A stretch of DNA of 35,144 nucleotides from Alphaproteobacteria bacterium (GCA_030680745.1 JAUXUR010000001.1:1-35144), one strand, 5' to 3'; counted from the first letter of the stretch, positions 7,891 to 16,882 are shown. Notes: generated from the letters alone by a model not told the origin. A program made the numbers and translations.

Positions 7891-8637
7891 TTAAAAAGAT
7901 TCCAGCAATCCTTTTATTGTCATTTTATCTTTTGATTCTTTATCAAATTCTTTTTGGATTTTACCATCACCTAATATTAAAATCCGATCACCATATTTCA
8001 AAGCATGCGCTAAATTATGTGTAATCATAAGCGTTGTACGTTTTTCTTCCGTAACAATTTTATTGGCAATATGCATTACTTTTTCTGCCATTTTGGGATC
8101 TAAAGCGGCCGTCATTTCATCGAGTAAAAGAATCTTTGAATTTGCCATAATAGCCATTACAAGACTCAATGCCTGACGTTGACCGCCTGATAAATTCGCC
8201 ACCAATTCTTCAAGCCGATTTTCAAGCCCCATACCAAGAATGGATAGTTTCTCTTTATAAAAAGCACGTCGTTTCGATGTTAAATGCTGTGAAAATAATC
8301 GTTTTTGGCCTCTTTTATATGCAAAACTCATATTTTCTTCTATTGTCATATTTTCCATCGTGCCCACTTTAGGGTCTTGCATGACTTTTGCAATAAAAGA
8401 TGCTCGCTGAATATGTTTTTTGAAAGTTATATTTTCTTTATCAATCAAAATACTACCACTTATTGGCTGCATAAAACCTGAAATGATATTAAACAAGGTT
8501 GATTTTCCTGCGCCATTCCCACCAAGAATGATAATAAATTCACCTTCAGATACTTCAAACGATAAATCATTTAAAATACTGCGCTCATTATTTGTACCTT
8601 GATTTAAAATGACGTTAATATTATCTAGCTTAAGCAT
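7891..8637 (-). CDS. ABC importer ATPase (TrpZ-like)
   Basis: This 248-residue cytosolic ATPase powers the importer encoded just upstream on the same strand. All motifs are intact: Walker A GGNGAGKST (39-47), Q-loop Gln87 (MQDP), signature LSGGQ (149-153), Walker B ILLLDE (169-174) and H-loop His207 (MITHN). The start overlaps the permease stop by 8 nt, indicating translational coupling. It is the last gene of a four-gene operon (regulator, binding protein, permease, ATPase). The set resembles TrpXYZ-type importers built around the ABC_sub_bind family. The substrate is inferred only from the TrpR-like regulator and operator upstream. Confidence 0.92.
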   Translation of the reverse strand: MLKLDNINVILNQGTNNERSILNDLSFEVSEGEFIIILGGNGAGKSTLFNIISGFMQPISGSILIDKENITFKKHIQRASFIAKVMQDPKVGTMENMTIEENMSFAYKRGQKRLFSQHLTSKRRAFYKEKLSILGMGLENRLEELVANLSGGQRQALSLVMAIMANSKILLLDEMTAALDPKMAEKVMHIANKIVTEEKRTTLMITHNLAHALKYGDRILILGDGKIQKEFDKESKDKMTIKGLLESF

Positions 8638-9481
8638 ATTTTCCTCTCAATTTAGGAAGAATCATAATGCCTATAACCATAAAGCCAGTAATAAGATTAA
8701 GATCTTGTGTTTCAAGTCCCAAAAACTCACTATGCAAAGCGAATGCTATAAAAATACGATACATAATGGATCCTAAAAGACATGCAGGAATCACCAACCA
8801 CAAGGATCTAAATCCAATCATCTTTTCACCAATGATAAGCCCTGCAAGCCCCACAATAACAGTACCAATACCTTGAGAAATATCGGCAAAACCTTGATGT
8901 TGACTAAAAAGTGCACCCCCAAATCCAATCAATGCATTACTCATCATTAATCCAATAATGGTCATGAATTTTACATTGACACCATTATTAAGCGCTAATC
9001 TTTTGTTTTGCCCGATACTTCGTAATGCAAGACCAAAATCAGTTTTTAAAAGAACACTCATCCCCAGCGACATAAAGACTGCGATCATGATCAGTACCAA
9101 TAATGCATTTTGCCCTGTAAAAATTGTTGGCTCATTCATCAGCGTAATATTGGGCACACCGGACATAACGCGCAAATTGATGGAATACAGCATAAAAGCA
9201 ACCAATATCCCCGAAAGCAATTCAGTAATTCGAAATTTCGTATAGAGAATACCTGTTGCAAGACCTGCAATGCCTCCAGCGATCATCGCTAAAAACAAAG
9301 CAAGAAAAGGATTGCAGCCTGATTTGATTAAAATAGCTGAACTTGCAGCGCCCAAAACAAAACTGCCGTCACATGTAAGATCTGGAAAATCAATGACTCG
9401 AAAAGTCAAATAAATACCAATAGCAATAATGCCATAAATTAGCCCCATCTCGAGGCTTATTAATAATTCTAAAAAGTTCAT
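8630..9481 (-). CDS. ABC importer permease (TrpY-like)
   Basis: This 283-residue inner-membrane permease belongs to the branched-chain amino acid/ribose-type permease superfamily, in the group paired with ABC_sub_bind binding proteins. It has about eight or nine hydrophobic segments, starting with LISLEMGLIYGIIAIGIYL. The conserved cytoplasmic coupling region is visible at DFGLALRSIGQNKRLALNNG (about 148-167), and a Gly-rich segment GIGTVIVGLAGLIIGEKMIG follows. Its ATG overlaps the binding-protein stop in an ATGA arrangement, so the two are translationally coupled. A single permease gene implies a homodimeric channel. Confidence 0.9.
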   Translation of the reverse strand: MNFLELLISLEMGLIYGIIAIGIYLTFRVIDFPDLTCDGSFVLGAASSAILIKSGCNPFLALFLAMIAGGIAGLATGILYTKFRITELLSGILVAFMLYSINLRVMSGVPNITLMNEPTIFTGQNALLVLIMIAVFMSLGMSVLLKTDFGLALRSIGQNKRLALNNGVNVKFMTIIGLMMSNALIGFGGALFSQHQGFADISQGIGTVIVGLAGLIIGEKMIGFRSLWLVIPACLLGSIMYRIFIAFALHSEFLGLETQDLNLITGFMVIGIMILPKLRGKYA

Positions 9482-10449
9482 TTGACATCACGCTGGTAAA
9501 CTTTTGTGGCAGATTTAATAATATCTTCAGGAATTACAATGTTCGCTTTTGAAGCTGCCTCAAGATTCAGATAAAGTTCTTTTGTTTCAGGAAATTGTAT
9601 CGGAATGGATCCGCTTTCTTCCCCATTCAAAAGACGTATAATAATCTCGCCCGTTTGCGCACCAACTTGATATTGATTCGGCCCAAGCGCCGCTGTAGCG
9701 CCAAGCTCAACAGCATCCGTATCGCTTACATAAACTGGTATTTTAGACGATTGCGCAACTTTAATAATAGATTGCAAGGCACTTAAAGCCACACCATCAT
9801 TGCTGATAAAAATCGCATCAACTATAGATGCAAGTTTTGTTGCAGCTTGTGGCACATCAGCTGTTTTCAACGCCGCTTGTTTAATAAAAGTTATGCCCAT
9901 TTTGGGTAACAATTCATCAAGCTTTTGATTAATAGCAATTGAATTGAGTTCGCCCGGATTATAAATAATCCCTAATTTTTTAAGGTTGGGCTGTAATTTT
10001 AAAAAAAGATCAATTTGAGGTTCTAAGGGCATAAAATTTGAAACACCTGATATATTATTTCCAGGTTTTTCAATACATTGCCCAAGCCCCGCGCCTATTG
10101 GATCAGTGACTGTGCTAAAAACAAGCTTTGTCTTGTTCAAAGATGCAGCTTTTGCAAAACTTTGCGCAGCAATTGTTGCAACACCAACAACAATATCAGG
10201 TTGCTGATTAACGAATTTATTGGCGATTTGTTGCGCTAATGCTGCATTGGCTTGTGCTGATTCAACGCGAATATCAATTTTATCGCCGTAATTCTTTTTA
10301 AGAATATCAACGATCCCCTTCGTTGTTTCATTCAACGCAGGATGTTCAACAAATTGACTAATAAAAACTTTTTTATGGGCGGAAGGAGAATCAGTGGCGT
10401 ATAAATTAAATGAAAATAATAAAGAAAGTAAAAATAATAGTCTATTCAT
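9478..10449 (-). CDS. ABC importer substrate-binding protein (TrpX-like)
   Basis: This 323-residue periplasmic binding protein belongs to the ABC_sub_bind family (type I fold), which includes the proposed tryptophan-binding protein TrpX. GGAG lies 7 nt before the ATG at 10449, which makes it preferable to the ATG at 10461. The signal peptide ends around FNLYA (about residue 18). The N lobe begins KKVFISQFVEHPALNETTKG. Hallmark segments follow: VSNFMPLEPQIDLFLKLQP, IIYNPGELNSI, DAIFISNDGVALSAL and GATAALGPNQYQVG. The start overlaps the regulator stop by 8 nt. Ligand specificity cannot be read directly, but the operon context favours tryptophan or another aromatic compound. Confidence 0.9.
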   Translation of the reverse strand: MNRLLFLLSLLFSFNLYATDSPSAHKKVFISQFVEHPALNETTKGIVDILKKNYGDKIDIRVESAQANAALAQQIANKFVNQQPDIVVGVATIAAQSFAKAASLNKTKLVFSTVTDPIGAGLGQCIEKPGNNISGVSNFMPLEPQIDLFLKLQPNLKKLGIIYNPGELNSIAINQKLDELLPKMGITFIKQAALKTADVPQAATKLASIVDAIFISNDGVALSALQSIIKVAQSSKIPVYVSDTDAVELGATAALGPNQYQVGAQTGEIIIRLLNGEESGSIPIQFPETKELYLNLEAASKANIVIPEDIIKSATKVYQRDVK

Positions 10450-10744
10450 TTTGTGCTCCATTAAGTTTCAGTTTATTCAATATCGTTCTATAGCCATGAT
10501 AAGGTTCATCTTTTAAGAACCGCGCAACACGACCAATTGTTGTTAGGCTTGCGTTTGTTAGTTTATGTATTTCTCGGTATGACAAACCGCCTTTTTCAAG
10601 CAATTGGCATACGCGCCACCTTTCTTCTAACACTTGTTTTTCTTGAGGGGTCAAAAGATCCTTCAAAAAATTCTGTGCTTCGTCCCGATCATTAAGGCTT
10701 AAAAGTGCCTCAATAAGATCAAAATGATGATGGTCTGTTTCCAT
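10442..10744 (-). CDS. YerC/TrpR-family DNA-binding repressor
   Basis: This 100-residue protein fits the YerC/YecD branch of the TrpR superfamily. LLTPQEKQVLEERWRVCQLL (30-49) is the helix that matches TrpR and YerC. The helix-turn-helix is LSYREIHKLTNASLTTIGRV (54-73), and the YerC-type ending GYRTILNKL follows. Like TrpR it is small and should dimerise and bind a dyad operator. It is the first gene of the importer operon and overlaps the binding-protein start by 8 nt. Just upstream is a TrpR-operator-like palindrome overlapping a promoter, so autoregulation together with the importer is likely. Whether it needs tryptophan as co-repressor is unknown. Confidence 0.85.
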   Translation of the reverse strand: METDHHHFDLIEALLSLNDRDEAQNFLKDLLTPQEKQVLEERWRVCQLLEKGGLSYREIHKLTNASLTTIGRVARFLKDEPYHGYRTILNKLKLNGAQNE

Positions 10745-10777
10745 ATTTATCTCTCATCCTTGTATGCTTGTATGCTT

Positions 10778-10800
10778 GTGCTAGTATACTAGTACAGCAC
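10778..10800 (-). promoter_or_regulatory. TrpR-like operator
   Basis: CTAGTATACTAG (10781-10792) is a perfect 12-bp palindrome. With its flanks it reads GTGCTAGTATACTAGTACAG on the plus strand, very close to the E. coli trp operator core (CTAGTTAACTAGTAC). It overlaps the -10 box of the promoter for the regulator/importer operon, as expected for a repressor site. gtgct and agcac at the two ends add a second dyad. Confidence 0.7.
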
Positions 10801-10814
10801 GATATTGTTGTAAA
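10786..10814 (-). promoter_or_regulatory. Sigma70-type promoter of the regulator/importer operon
   Basis: On the minus strand TTTACA (10809-10814) is followed by a 17-bp spacer and TAGTAT (10786-10791). The predicted start lies near 10779, about 35 nt before the regulator ATG. The leader contains a short direct repeat (caagcata twice, followed by caagga). The -10 box is inside the operator. Confidence 0.65.
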
Positions 10815-10895
10815 GATGTTTTTTAATTTTGCTCCCCTCTTCCCAAAAATCAATTTTTAGGTTTAGATAATATTCACTTTTTATGGATAAAAAAT

Positions 10896-12308
10896 ATGAA
10901 TGCGCTTTTTTGGTTTCGTGACGATTTACGACTACAAGATAATCCTGGCTTGTTTAAAGCCATCAACCAAACAGAAAGCTTAATCCTTATCTATATTTTA
11001 GATGAAACAGCCCCTTCTTCCGAACAATTGGGTGGCGCTAGCAAATGGTGGTTGCATCAATCACTTCAAAAATTACAACAAGATTTAGAACAAAAAGGTC
11101 AAAGACTTATCTTTAAAAAAGGCAATCCCACTGAAATTTTAAACAAACTTGTCCACGATCAAAAAATAGAATCCGTATTTTGGAATAGATCCTACACGCC
11201 CCACTCTATTGCACGCGACACTTCTATTAAAACGGATTTAAAATCTAAAAATATTAATGTTCATACTTTTCAAGGCAATGTACTCATTGAACCTTTTAAT
11301 ATTAAGAATAAATCAGAAAAACCCTATCTTGTTTTTACCCCTTTTTATAAATCTTATTTAATGCATCCCTTTTTGGGCGAAGAACCTTTTGATATCCCCT
11401 CTCATTTACCTCAGTTTTTCACTACTGTTTCGTCATTATCCCTTGATGCATTGGGTCTTTTACCACAAGGACTTAATTGGGCAGATAGATTTCCTGATTA
11501 TTGGATAGCTGGTGAAAAAGGTGCCTGGACACGTTTGGAAGATTTTTTAACTGAGGATCTTCAAAAATATCGCCTTGACCAAGATTTATCTCAAAAAACA
11601 TCTTTATTGGCGCCTCATCTACGATGGGGAGAAATCTCCGTCAGGCGTCTTTATCACGAATTAACGCAATTAAATATTAAAACACCCTTATTATCATCTG
11701 TTATTGGTGCCTTTCAACGCGAACTTGTTTGGCGGGATTTTGCGTCCCACCTACTTTATCATTTTCCAAATACAGTCACAGAAAATCACAAACCTCAATT
11801 TAATGCCTTTCCCTGGATTCAACATGATGATTATTTTAAAACTTGGACAAAAGGCAAAACGGGATATCCGATCGTTGACGCTGGCATGCGTCAATTATGG
11901 CAGACAGGATTTATGCATAATCGCGTTCGTATGATCGTTGGATCATTTTTAGTAAAACATTTATTAATTGATTGGCGATTCGGTGAAAGATGGTTTTGGG
12001 ACACCCTTTTAGATGCGGATCTTGCCTCTAATATAATGAATTGGCAATGGGTTGCAGGATCTGGCGCTGACGCGTCACCCTATTTTCGTATTTTCAATCC
12101 ACTTTTGCAGGCCCAAAAATTTGATCCTAAAGTTCAATATATCAAAGAATGGGTTCCAGAATTACGCAATGTAAATGATAAAGCAATTTTAGAAATGGAT
12201 CATTTATTTGAATATACAAAAGGTATTTATCCGCATCCCATTGTGAAGCACGAAGATGCACGTAATAGAGCACTTCTTGCTTATAAAAGTTGTCGAATTT
12301 CAACGTAA
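10896..12308 (+). CDS. phrB: Deoxyribodipyrimidine photolyase
   Basis: This 470-residue cytosolic flavoenzyme uses blue light to split cyclobutane pyrimidine dimers in DNA. The N-terminal antenna-binding Rossmann domain starts at residue 2 (LFWFRDDLRLQDNPGL). The C-terminal FAD domain carries LAPHLRWGEIS (238-248), FQRELVWRDF (273-282), TGYPIVDAGMRQL (322-334), MHNRVRM (340-346), the DADLASN flavin contact (373-379) and NWQWVAGSGADASPYFRIFN (382-401). Tryptophans typical of the electron-transfer chain are present. The length matches class I CPD photolyases. The start has only a weak purine stretch before it, but begins exactly at the family N terminus. No operon partner. Confidence 0.96.
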   Translation: MNALFWFRDDLRLQDNPGLFKAINQTESLILIYILDETAPSSEQLGGASKWWLHQSLQKLQQDLEQKGQRLIFKKGNPTEILNKLVHDQKIESVFWNRSYTPHSIARDTSIKTDLKSKNINVHTFQGNVLIEPFNIKNKSEKPYLVFTPFYKSYLMHPFLGEEPFDIPSHLPQFFTTVSSLSLDALGLLPQGLNWADRFPDYWIAGEKGAWTRLEDFLTEDLQKYRLDQDLSQKTSLLAPHLRWGEISVRRLYHELTQLNIKTPLLSSVIGAFQRELVWRDFASHLLYHFPNTVTENHKPQFNAFPWIQHDDYFKTWTKGKTGYPIVDAGMRQLWQTGFMHNRVRMIVGSFLVKHLLIDWRFGERWFWDTLLDADLASNIMNWQWVAGSGADASPYFRIFNPLLQAQKFDPKVQYIKEWVPELRNVNDKAILEMDHLFEYTKGIYPHPIVKHEDARNRALLAYKSCRIST

Positions 12309-12448
12309 TCCATACATCCGCTGTAATTGTTAACTTCCATAGTTTTAATATCTTTTTTATTTTTAGATAAAAGACATGGTTGATGCTAATTTTTTTTTAA
12401 TTTTTATGTTAATTTAAAGTAATTGATTGCTATGTAAGGAGTTTTGAA

Positions 12449-13687
12449 GTGATAGTAAAAAACAAACTTGCCTTATGTTCTGTTTTTATATGTTTTTTTA
12501 TTATTTTTTTCACTAAAGCTCATTCATCAGATGATAGTGATTTTTATGAAGAAATAGAAGCTTATTTTCCTCAATTAAATAACAATGAAAGGATTTCTGA
12601 TGATAAAAAGAAATATATCAATAAAGCTTTTTTTAATAAATTAGAAAATGTTTTTCTTTTAAATGCCAAAAAAAACATATTAGACCATAGCAACAAAGTA
12701 AATTTATCGAATTTTTTAAAAAATTCTACATTGGACAAAACAACCATGATGAATTTATTATTTGATAAAAAAGTGCACAATGTAAGCATTTCTTTTGGTA
12801 TACTATGTCATTTTTATGGTTTTTTGTCAGAAATAGAACATAATTTAGACCCTGATAAAAATAGCTTTGTATCATTTTTAAATTATTTATTAATTTTAAA
12901 CGATAATGATATAAATCTTGTTTCATTTTCCTCTTTAAAAAATAAAATAATCAGCTTGTTGCCATTAATTTCTAGTTTGTATAGTGATTTTCAAACACAT
13001 TATGAAGATTGGCATCCCGTATTTACGTACAATGAGTTTTTAGAGCCTGATAATTCAAGTCTTTTATTAGCGATCGCATTAAGAAAAGTAAAAAATAATA
13101 AAGATGAGGATCTAACAGAAGAAAATTTTCAAACTATTCTTGACGCGATTAAAAGAAATGAAATTCATCACCTTGATTTACAGGAAAAAAATATTGATGT
13201 TGATATGGCAACAAGAATTGGTGAGGCACTTCAACACAATGAATCGGTTGTAAGCCTTGATTTATATTATAGCAACATTAAAGACGAAAGCGTTAAAGCT
13301 ATTTTGAGCAAATTAAATCTTAATTCAACACTTACGCATATCGATTTATCATATAATCAAATTGATGATGCAGGGGCCGCCTTTATAGGGTCTTTTTTAA
13401 AGAACAATAAATGTATTACCAGCTTGAATTTAGAGCACAATTTTTTTAAAAATCTTGGAACAATGAAAATTGCAAATGGATTGATTGCAAATAAAACGCT
13501 AAAAAAAATTAGCTTAGCAGATAATAATATAAGCGATAAAGGGTTAATGTCTCTTAAAATGGCTTTGCATAATAATGAAACGTTAAATTTAATCAATCTA
13601 TCTGGATTAAATGTATCAGAAAAATCACGTTTAAACTTTAATGAGTTGAAAACTGTTAATCCAAATATTGATATTGTTTTTGAATGA
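12449..13687 (+). CDS. Secreted leucine-rich-repeat protein
   Basis: This 412-residue protein starts at GTG, supported by AAGGAG 7 nt upstream. The signal peptide ends near FTKA (about residue 24). Residues 30-235 form a mostly helical region I do not recognise. From about 239 to 390 there are five to six ribonuclease-inhibitor-type LRRs of 28-29 residues, with the pattern [IL]-x-x-[IL]-[DNS]-L-x-x-[NS]-x-[IF]-x-[DN], for example THIDLSYNQIDDAGA and KKISLADNNISDKG. This LRR class is typical of eukaryotic NLR/RI proteins and of effectors of intracellular bacteria, so host-protein binding is plausible. It lies convergent to surE with a 9-nt gap. It has no obvious paralogy to the two LRR proteins at 17144-24111 beyond the LRRs. 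Confidence 0.8.
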   Translation: MIVKNKLALCSVFICFFIIFFTKAHSSDDSDFYEEIEAYFPQLNNNERISDDKKKYINKAFFNKLENVFLLNAKKNILDHSNKVNLSNFLKNSTLDKTTMMNLLFDKKVHNVSISFGILCHFYGFLSEIEHNLDPDKNSFVSFLNYLLILNDNDINLVSFSSLKNKIISLLPLISSLYSDFQTHYEDWHPVFTYNEFLEPDNSSLLLAIALRKVKNNKDEDLTEENFQTILDAIKRNEIHHLDLQEKNIDVDMATRIGEALQHNESVVSLDLYYSNIKDESVKAILSKLNLNSTLTHIDLSYNQIDDAGAAFIGSFLKNNKCITSLNLEHNFFKNLGTMKIANGLIANKTLKKISLADNNISDKGLMSLKMALHNNETLNLINLSGLNVSEKSRLNFNELKTVNPNIDIVFE

Positions 13688-13696
13688 GATTTCTGT

Positions 13697-14488
13697 TTAA
13701 AACGCATTAAATAAATGCGTCAATCGATCAATTGTTGGATAATGTGTTAGATTGACATGTAAAGGTGTAACAGTAACCCAACCTTCCATTAATGCATCAA
13801 GATCGGTGTTATGAGCGAAGGTTTCATGCTGGACAACATCAAGCCAATAATAGGGAACACCAAAGGGATCGTCTCGTTTAATGGGCGGATTTGATAAATG
13901 ACGTCTACCTTGTTGTGCTATTTTAAAGCCTTTGATGTCGTCCAATTCTTTATCAGGAAAATTAACATTTAAAAAAACATCGGGTGGCCAAGATAGATGT
14001 GCAACCTTTTGAATCAATTGAGGCAAATAGGTTTCGACATTTTCCCATCTGGGTTTATGCGATTGGCTGACTTCAAGGCTGACGGCAATCGACGGAATTC
14101 CTAGTAAAGTTGCCTCCATGGCGGCTGCAACCGTACCCGAATACGTAATGTGATCTGCAACGTTTCGGCCATAATTAATGCCTGAAATGACTAAATCTGG
14201 TTTTTTGTCTTTCAGGACTTCACACGTTGCCAACAATACACAATCTGTCGGTGTCCCATCTACGGCAAAACGTTTTGTATCCAATTGTTTGATGCGGAGC
14301 GGCCTTGTAATGGTTAAAGAATGGCCGGCGCCGCTTTGCTCAAAAGTTGGTGCTACAACCCAAATATCATCAAAAATACGTCCAAGAATTTCTTCCAGAA
14401 CATGAATACCAGGGGCGTAAGCACCGTCATCATTCGACAGTAAAATACGCGCCTGTTTTAAGACATCTAGGTTAGAGTTTCTAAACAT
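13697..14488 (-). CDS. surE: 5'/3'-nucleotidase SurE
   Basis: SurE is a metal-dependent phosphatase acting on nucleoside monophosphates in the cytosol. The metal-binding LLSNDDG lies near residues 16-22, followed by SGAGHSLT (about 52-59), GTPTDC (78-83), SGINYGRN (102-109) and YSGTVAAAMEA (116-126). I chose the ATG at 14488, which overlaps the serS stop by 8 nt in an arrangement typical of coupling. An ATG at 14503 is a possible alternative, and neither has a strong Shine-Dalgarno. It is the last gene of the tatB-tatC-serS-surE series. A short hairpin (13702-13720) straddles its 3' end. Confidence 0.94.
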   Translation of the reverse strand: MFRNSNLDVLKQARILLSNDDGAYAPGIHVLEEILGRIFDDIWVVAPTFEQSGAGHSLTITRPLRIKQLDTKRFAVDGTPTDCVLLATCEVLKDKKPDLVISGINYGRNVADHITYSGTVAAAMEATLLGIPSIAVSLEVSQSHKPRWENVETYLPQLIQKVAHLSWPPDVFLNVNFPDKELDDIKGFKIAQQGRRHLSNPPIKRDDPFGVPYYWLDVVQHETFAHNTDLDALMEGWVTVTPLHVNLTHYPTIDRLTHLFNAF

Positions 14489-15758
14489 TGGGAGAAATGA
14501 CATCCATTTTCATGTAAGAGCGTAAAGCTTCAGGCACAATCACTGAGCCGTCTTCCTGTTGGTAATTTTCCAGGATCGCCACCATCGTTCTGCCAATAGC
14601 AAGACCAGATCCATTTAGCGTATGCACAAAGCGATTATCTTTGCCCTCATTAGGCTTAAAGCGGGTACGCATGCGTCTTGCTTGATAATCACCAATATTG
14701 GAGCAGCTTGAAATCTCGCGATAGCAATCTTGTCCAGGCAGCCATACTTCAAGATCATATGTTTTTTTAGCAGTTGAACTCATATCGCCTGTTGAAAGCA
14801 CCATAACTTGGTAAGGGAGTTCTAAACGCTGCAGAATGGTTTCGGCGGCCTTTGTCATGCGCTCATGTTCTTCTTGCGATTTATCTGGATGTGCAATCGA
14901 AACAAGTTCAACTTTTGTAAATTGATGTTGCCTAATCATGCCGCGTGTGTCTTTGCCAGCAGCACCTGCTTCAGATCTAAAGCAAGGTGAATACGCTACA
15001 AAACGTAAGGGCAATTCGTCTTCTTTCAGAATTTCATTATTAACCAAATTGGTAAGAGAAACTTCAGCTGTTGAAATGAGCCAATAACCATTAGTGGTTT
15101 GAAATGCATCTTCAGCAAATTTTGGTAAATGAGCAACGCCATAAAGAGCAGCTTCTTTAACAAGATAAGGGGGCGTTATTTCACGATAGTTAAATTCCAT
15201 TGTGTGAACATCAAGCATGAAAGCAGCCAAGGCGCGCTCAAGCCGCGATAAAGCATCTGATAAAACAACAAAACGTGCACCTGACATTTTGGCAGCGCGT
15301 TCAAAATCCATCATACCGAGTTTTTCGCCAATATCGAAATGCTCTTTAGGTTTGAATGAAAAAGTCTTTGGTGTGCCTACTTTACGTAAAATAACATTGT
15401 CTTTTTCGTCTTTACCCGTTGGCACATCGTCATATGGAATATTAGGAATGACATCTAATAATGCATCAAGTTCTAAAGCTGCATTTTTATCCAAATTTTC
15501 AAGTTCTTGCACTTTGTTTCTGAGCGCTGTCATTTCAGCCATCAAAGAATCAGCTTGAATGTCGCCTTTTTGTTTGGCAAGGCCAATATCTTTGGAAATT
15601 GTATTACGTTGTTGTTGCAATGTTTGCAATTCTGTTTGAATATCACGACGTTTTATATCGAGTTCTAATAATTTTTTGGAAACAGCTTGGGCACCACGAC
15701 GTGAAAGTGCATGATCAAGAGCGTCGGGGTTATCGCGGATCCATTTAATGTCTAACAT
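14481..15758 (-). CDS. serS: Seryl-tRNA synthetase
   Basis: This 425-residue class II aminoacyl-tRNA synthetase charges tRNA-Ser. The N-terminal tRNA-binding coiled-coil arm covers about residues 30-100 (Lys/Glu/Gln-rich heptads). The catalytic core has the serine-binding TAE (230-232), motif 2 with FRSEAGAAGKDTRGM (260-274), and motif 3 in NGSGLAIGRTMVAILENYQ (382-400). The length is standard. It follows tatC by 55 nt and overlaps surE. A tRNA-Ser(CGA) gene is also present in the window at 31209-31298. Confidence 0.97.
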   Translation of the reverse strand: MLDIKWIRDNPDALDHALSRRGAQAVSKKLLELDIKRRDIQTELQTLQQQRNTISKDIGLAKQKGDIQADSLMAEMTALRNKVQELENLDKNAALELDALLDVIPNIPYDDVPTGKDEKDNVILRKVGTPKTFSFKPKEHFDIGEKLGMMDFERAAKMSGARFVVLSDALSRLERALAAFMLDVHTMEFNYREITPPYLVKEAALYGVAHLPKFAEDAFQTTNGYWLISTAEVSLTNLVNNEILKEDELPLRFVAYSPCFRSEAGAAGKDTRGMIRQHQFTKVELVSIAHPDKSQEEHERMTKAAETILQRLELPYQVMVLSTGDMSSTAKKTYDLEVWLPGQDCYREISSCSNIGDYQARRMRTRFKPNEGKDNRFVHTLNGSGLAIGRTMVAILENYQQEDGSVIVPEALRSYMKMDVISPNV

Positions 15759-15813
15759 AATGACTTCTACTTTCTACTACTGGTGAATGTCCATATTATG
15801 AACATTTCGTGTG

Positions 15814-16602
15814 TTAAGATTTTTCAGGTACAATATTCTCTTCAACAATTTCCTTACGCTTCTTTTCAACGAAACGTGCTGCAATTATAGAGATTTCATA
15901 AAGGGCATAAAGGGGTATTGCAAGTCCTATTTGGCTGATCACATCAGGGGGTGTTAAAATTGCACCAACAATGAAGCAGCCCAAAAAGACAAATTTGCGT
16001 GATTTGGAGAGGCTTTTGGCGGTCACAAGGCCTAAGCGCGTTAAAAGCACCAGAATAACAGGCAATTGAAAACAAATGCCGAAAGCAAAAATAAGCTGCA
16101 TCACCAGCGATAAATATTCACTGACTTTTGCTTCTAGATGAATGGGGAGGCTACCTTCAGTGCCTTTTGTTTCAAAGCTTGCGAAAAAATCCCAAGCGAG
16201 TGGGAAAATAAAATAATAAGCAAGCGCCGCACCCATAAAAAATAGAATGGGGGATGCGATAAGGAAAGGCATAAAAACTTTTTTCTCAGCTTTATAAAGG
16301 CCAGGGGCTACAAAGCGCCATAATTGAAAAGCGATAAAAGGAAAAGCAAGACAAAATCCAGCCCAAAATGAAAGCTTCACATACATGAAAAAGGCCTCAC
16401 CAAGACTTGTATAAATAAGTTGGTGGCTGCCTTTTTTGGCAAGAACGTCGGCTAAAGGATTAACCAAAAAATGATAGATTTGATCTGAAAAATAATAGCA
16501 AATACAAAAGCCTATCAAAAGCGCCAAAAGGCTATACATAAGACGTTGTCTTAACTCAACAAAATGTGCAATAAGCGTCAGTTTTGCTTGTTCAGGATTC
16601 AT
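15814..16602 (-). CDS. tatC: Twin-arginine translocase subunit TatC
   Basis: TatC is the polytopic receptor of the Tat pathway, which exports folded proteins. The ATG at 16602 gives 262 residues and the family N terminus (LTLIAHFVELRQRLMYSL). A longer frame upstream lies inside tatB and is rejected. Six membrane segments are visible, along with the conserved EAFFMYVKLSFWAGFCLAFP region and the P-x-x-WRFVAPGLY loop (QLWRFVAPGLYKAEKK). The gene overlaps the end of tatB by 11 nt, and AAGGATAC precedes the start. It is followed by serS. Confidence 0.96.
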   Translation of the reverse strand: MNPEQAKLTLIAHFVELRQRLMYSLLALLIGFCICYYFSDQIYHFLVNPLADVLAKKGSHQLIYTSLGEAFFMYVKLSFWAGFCLAFPFIAFQLWRFVAPGLYKAEKKVFMPFLIASPILFFMGAALAYYFIFPLAWDFFASFETKGTEGSLPIHLEAKVSEYLSLVMQLIFAFGICFQLPVILVLLTRLGLVTAKSLSKSRKFVFLGCFIVGAILTPPDVISQIGLAIPLYALYEISIIAARFVEKKRKEIVEENIVPEKS

Positions 16603-16882
16603 GACGAGATGTATCCTTTTTGGTATCATCTTGTTTAGCTTTAGATCTTGCAGCAATTTCATCGCGTGTTGGGAATTCATCCGTGGCTACATCGTTCAAA
16701 CGATCGAGTTCTAATTTATCAGCATAACTATACCAAGCTAACTTCACACCACGAATGAGTTGGCGTAGTTTTGCGACCCAAAAGCCTAAAAACTTCATCA
16801 CCTTCGGAATATCTTTTGGCCCAATAATGACCAAAGCGATGATAAGGATCAGGAAGATTTCTGACCAGTTAAAATTAAACAC
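16592..16882 (-). CDS. tatB: Twin-arginine translocase subunit TatB
   Basis: TatB is the single-span partner of TatC in Tat substrate binding. The product has the standard plan: a short N terminus (FNFNWSEIFLIL), one transmembrane helix, the GPKD-x-P hinge (IIGPKDIPKVMKFLG), an amphipathic helix (VAKLRQLIRGVKL) and a charged tail. I place the start at GTG 16882, about 9 nt after GGAAGG; a TTG at 16906 would add eight residues without family support. No tatA gene is next to it. The position where tatA usually sits is taken by a palindromic repeat and LRR genes, so TatA must be encoded elsewhere or be absent. Confidence 0.9.
   Translation of the reverse strand: MFNFNWSEIFLILIIALVIIGPKDIPKVMKFLGFWVAKLRQLIRGVKLAWYSYADKLELDRLNDVATDEFPTRDEIAARSKAKQDDTKKDTSRHES

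Noticed and set aside
13702..13720. Hairpin acgcatt/aatgcgt at the 3' end of surE as a terminator
   Set aside because: It lies inside the surE coding end, and only three Ts follow on the minus strand; too weak to call.
16603..16680. N-terminal extension of TatC
   Set aside because: It lies inside tatB in another frame; the ATG at 16602 gives the conserved TatC N terminus.
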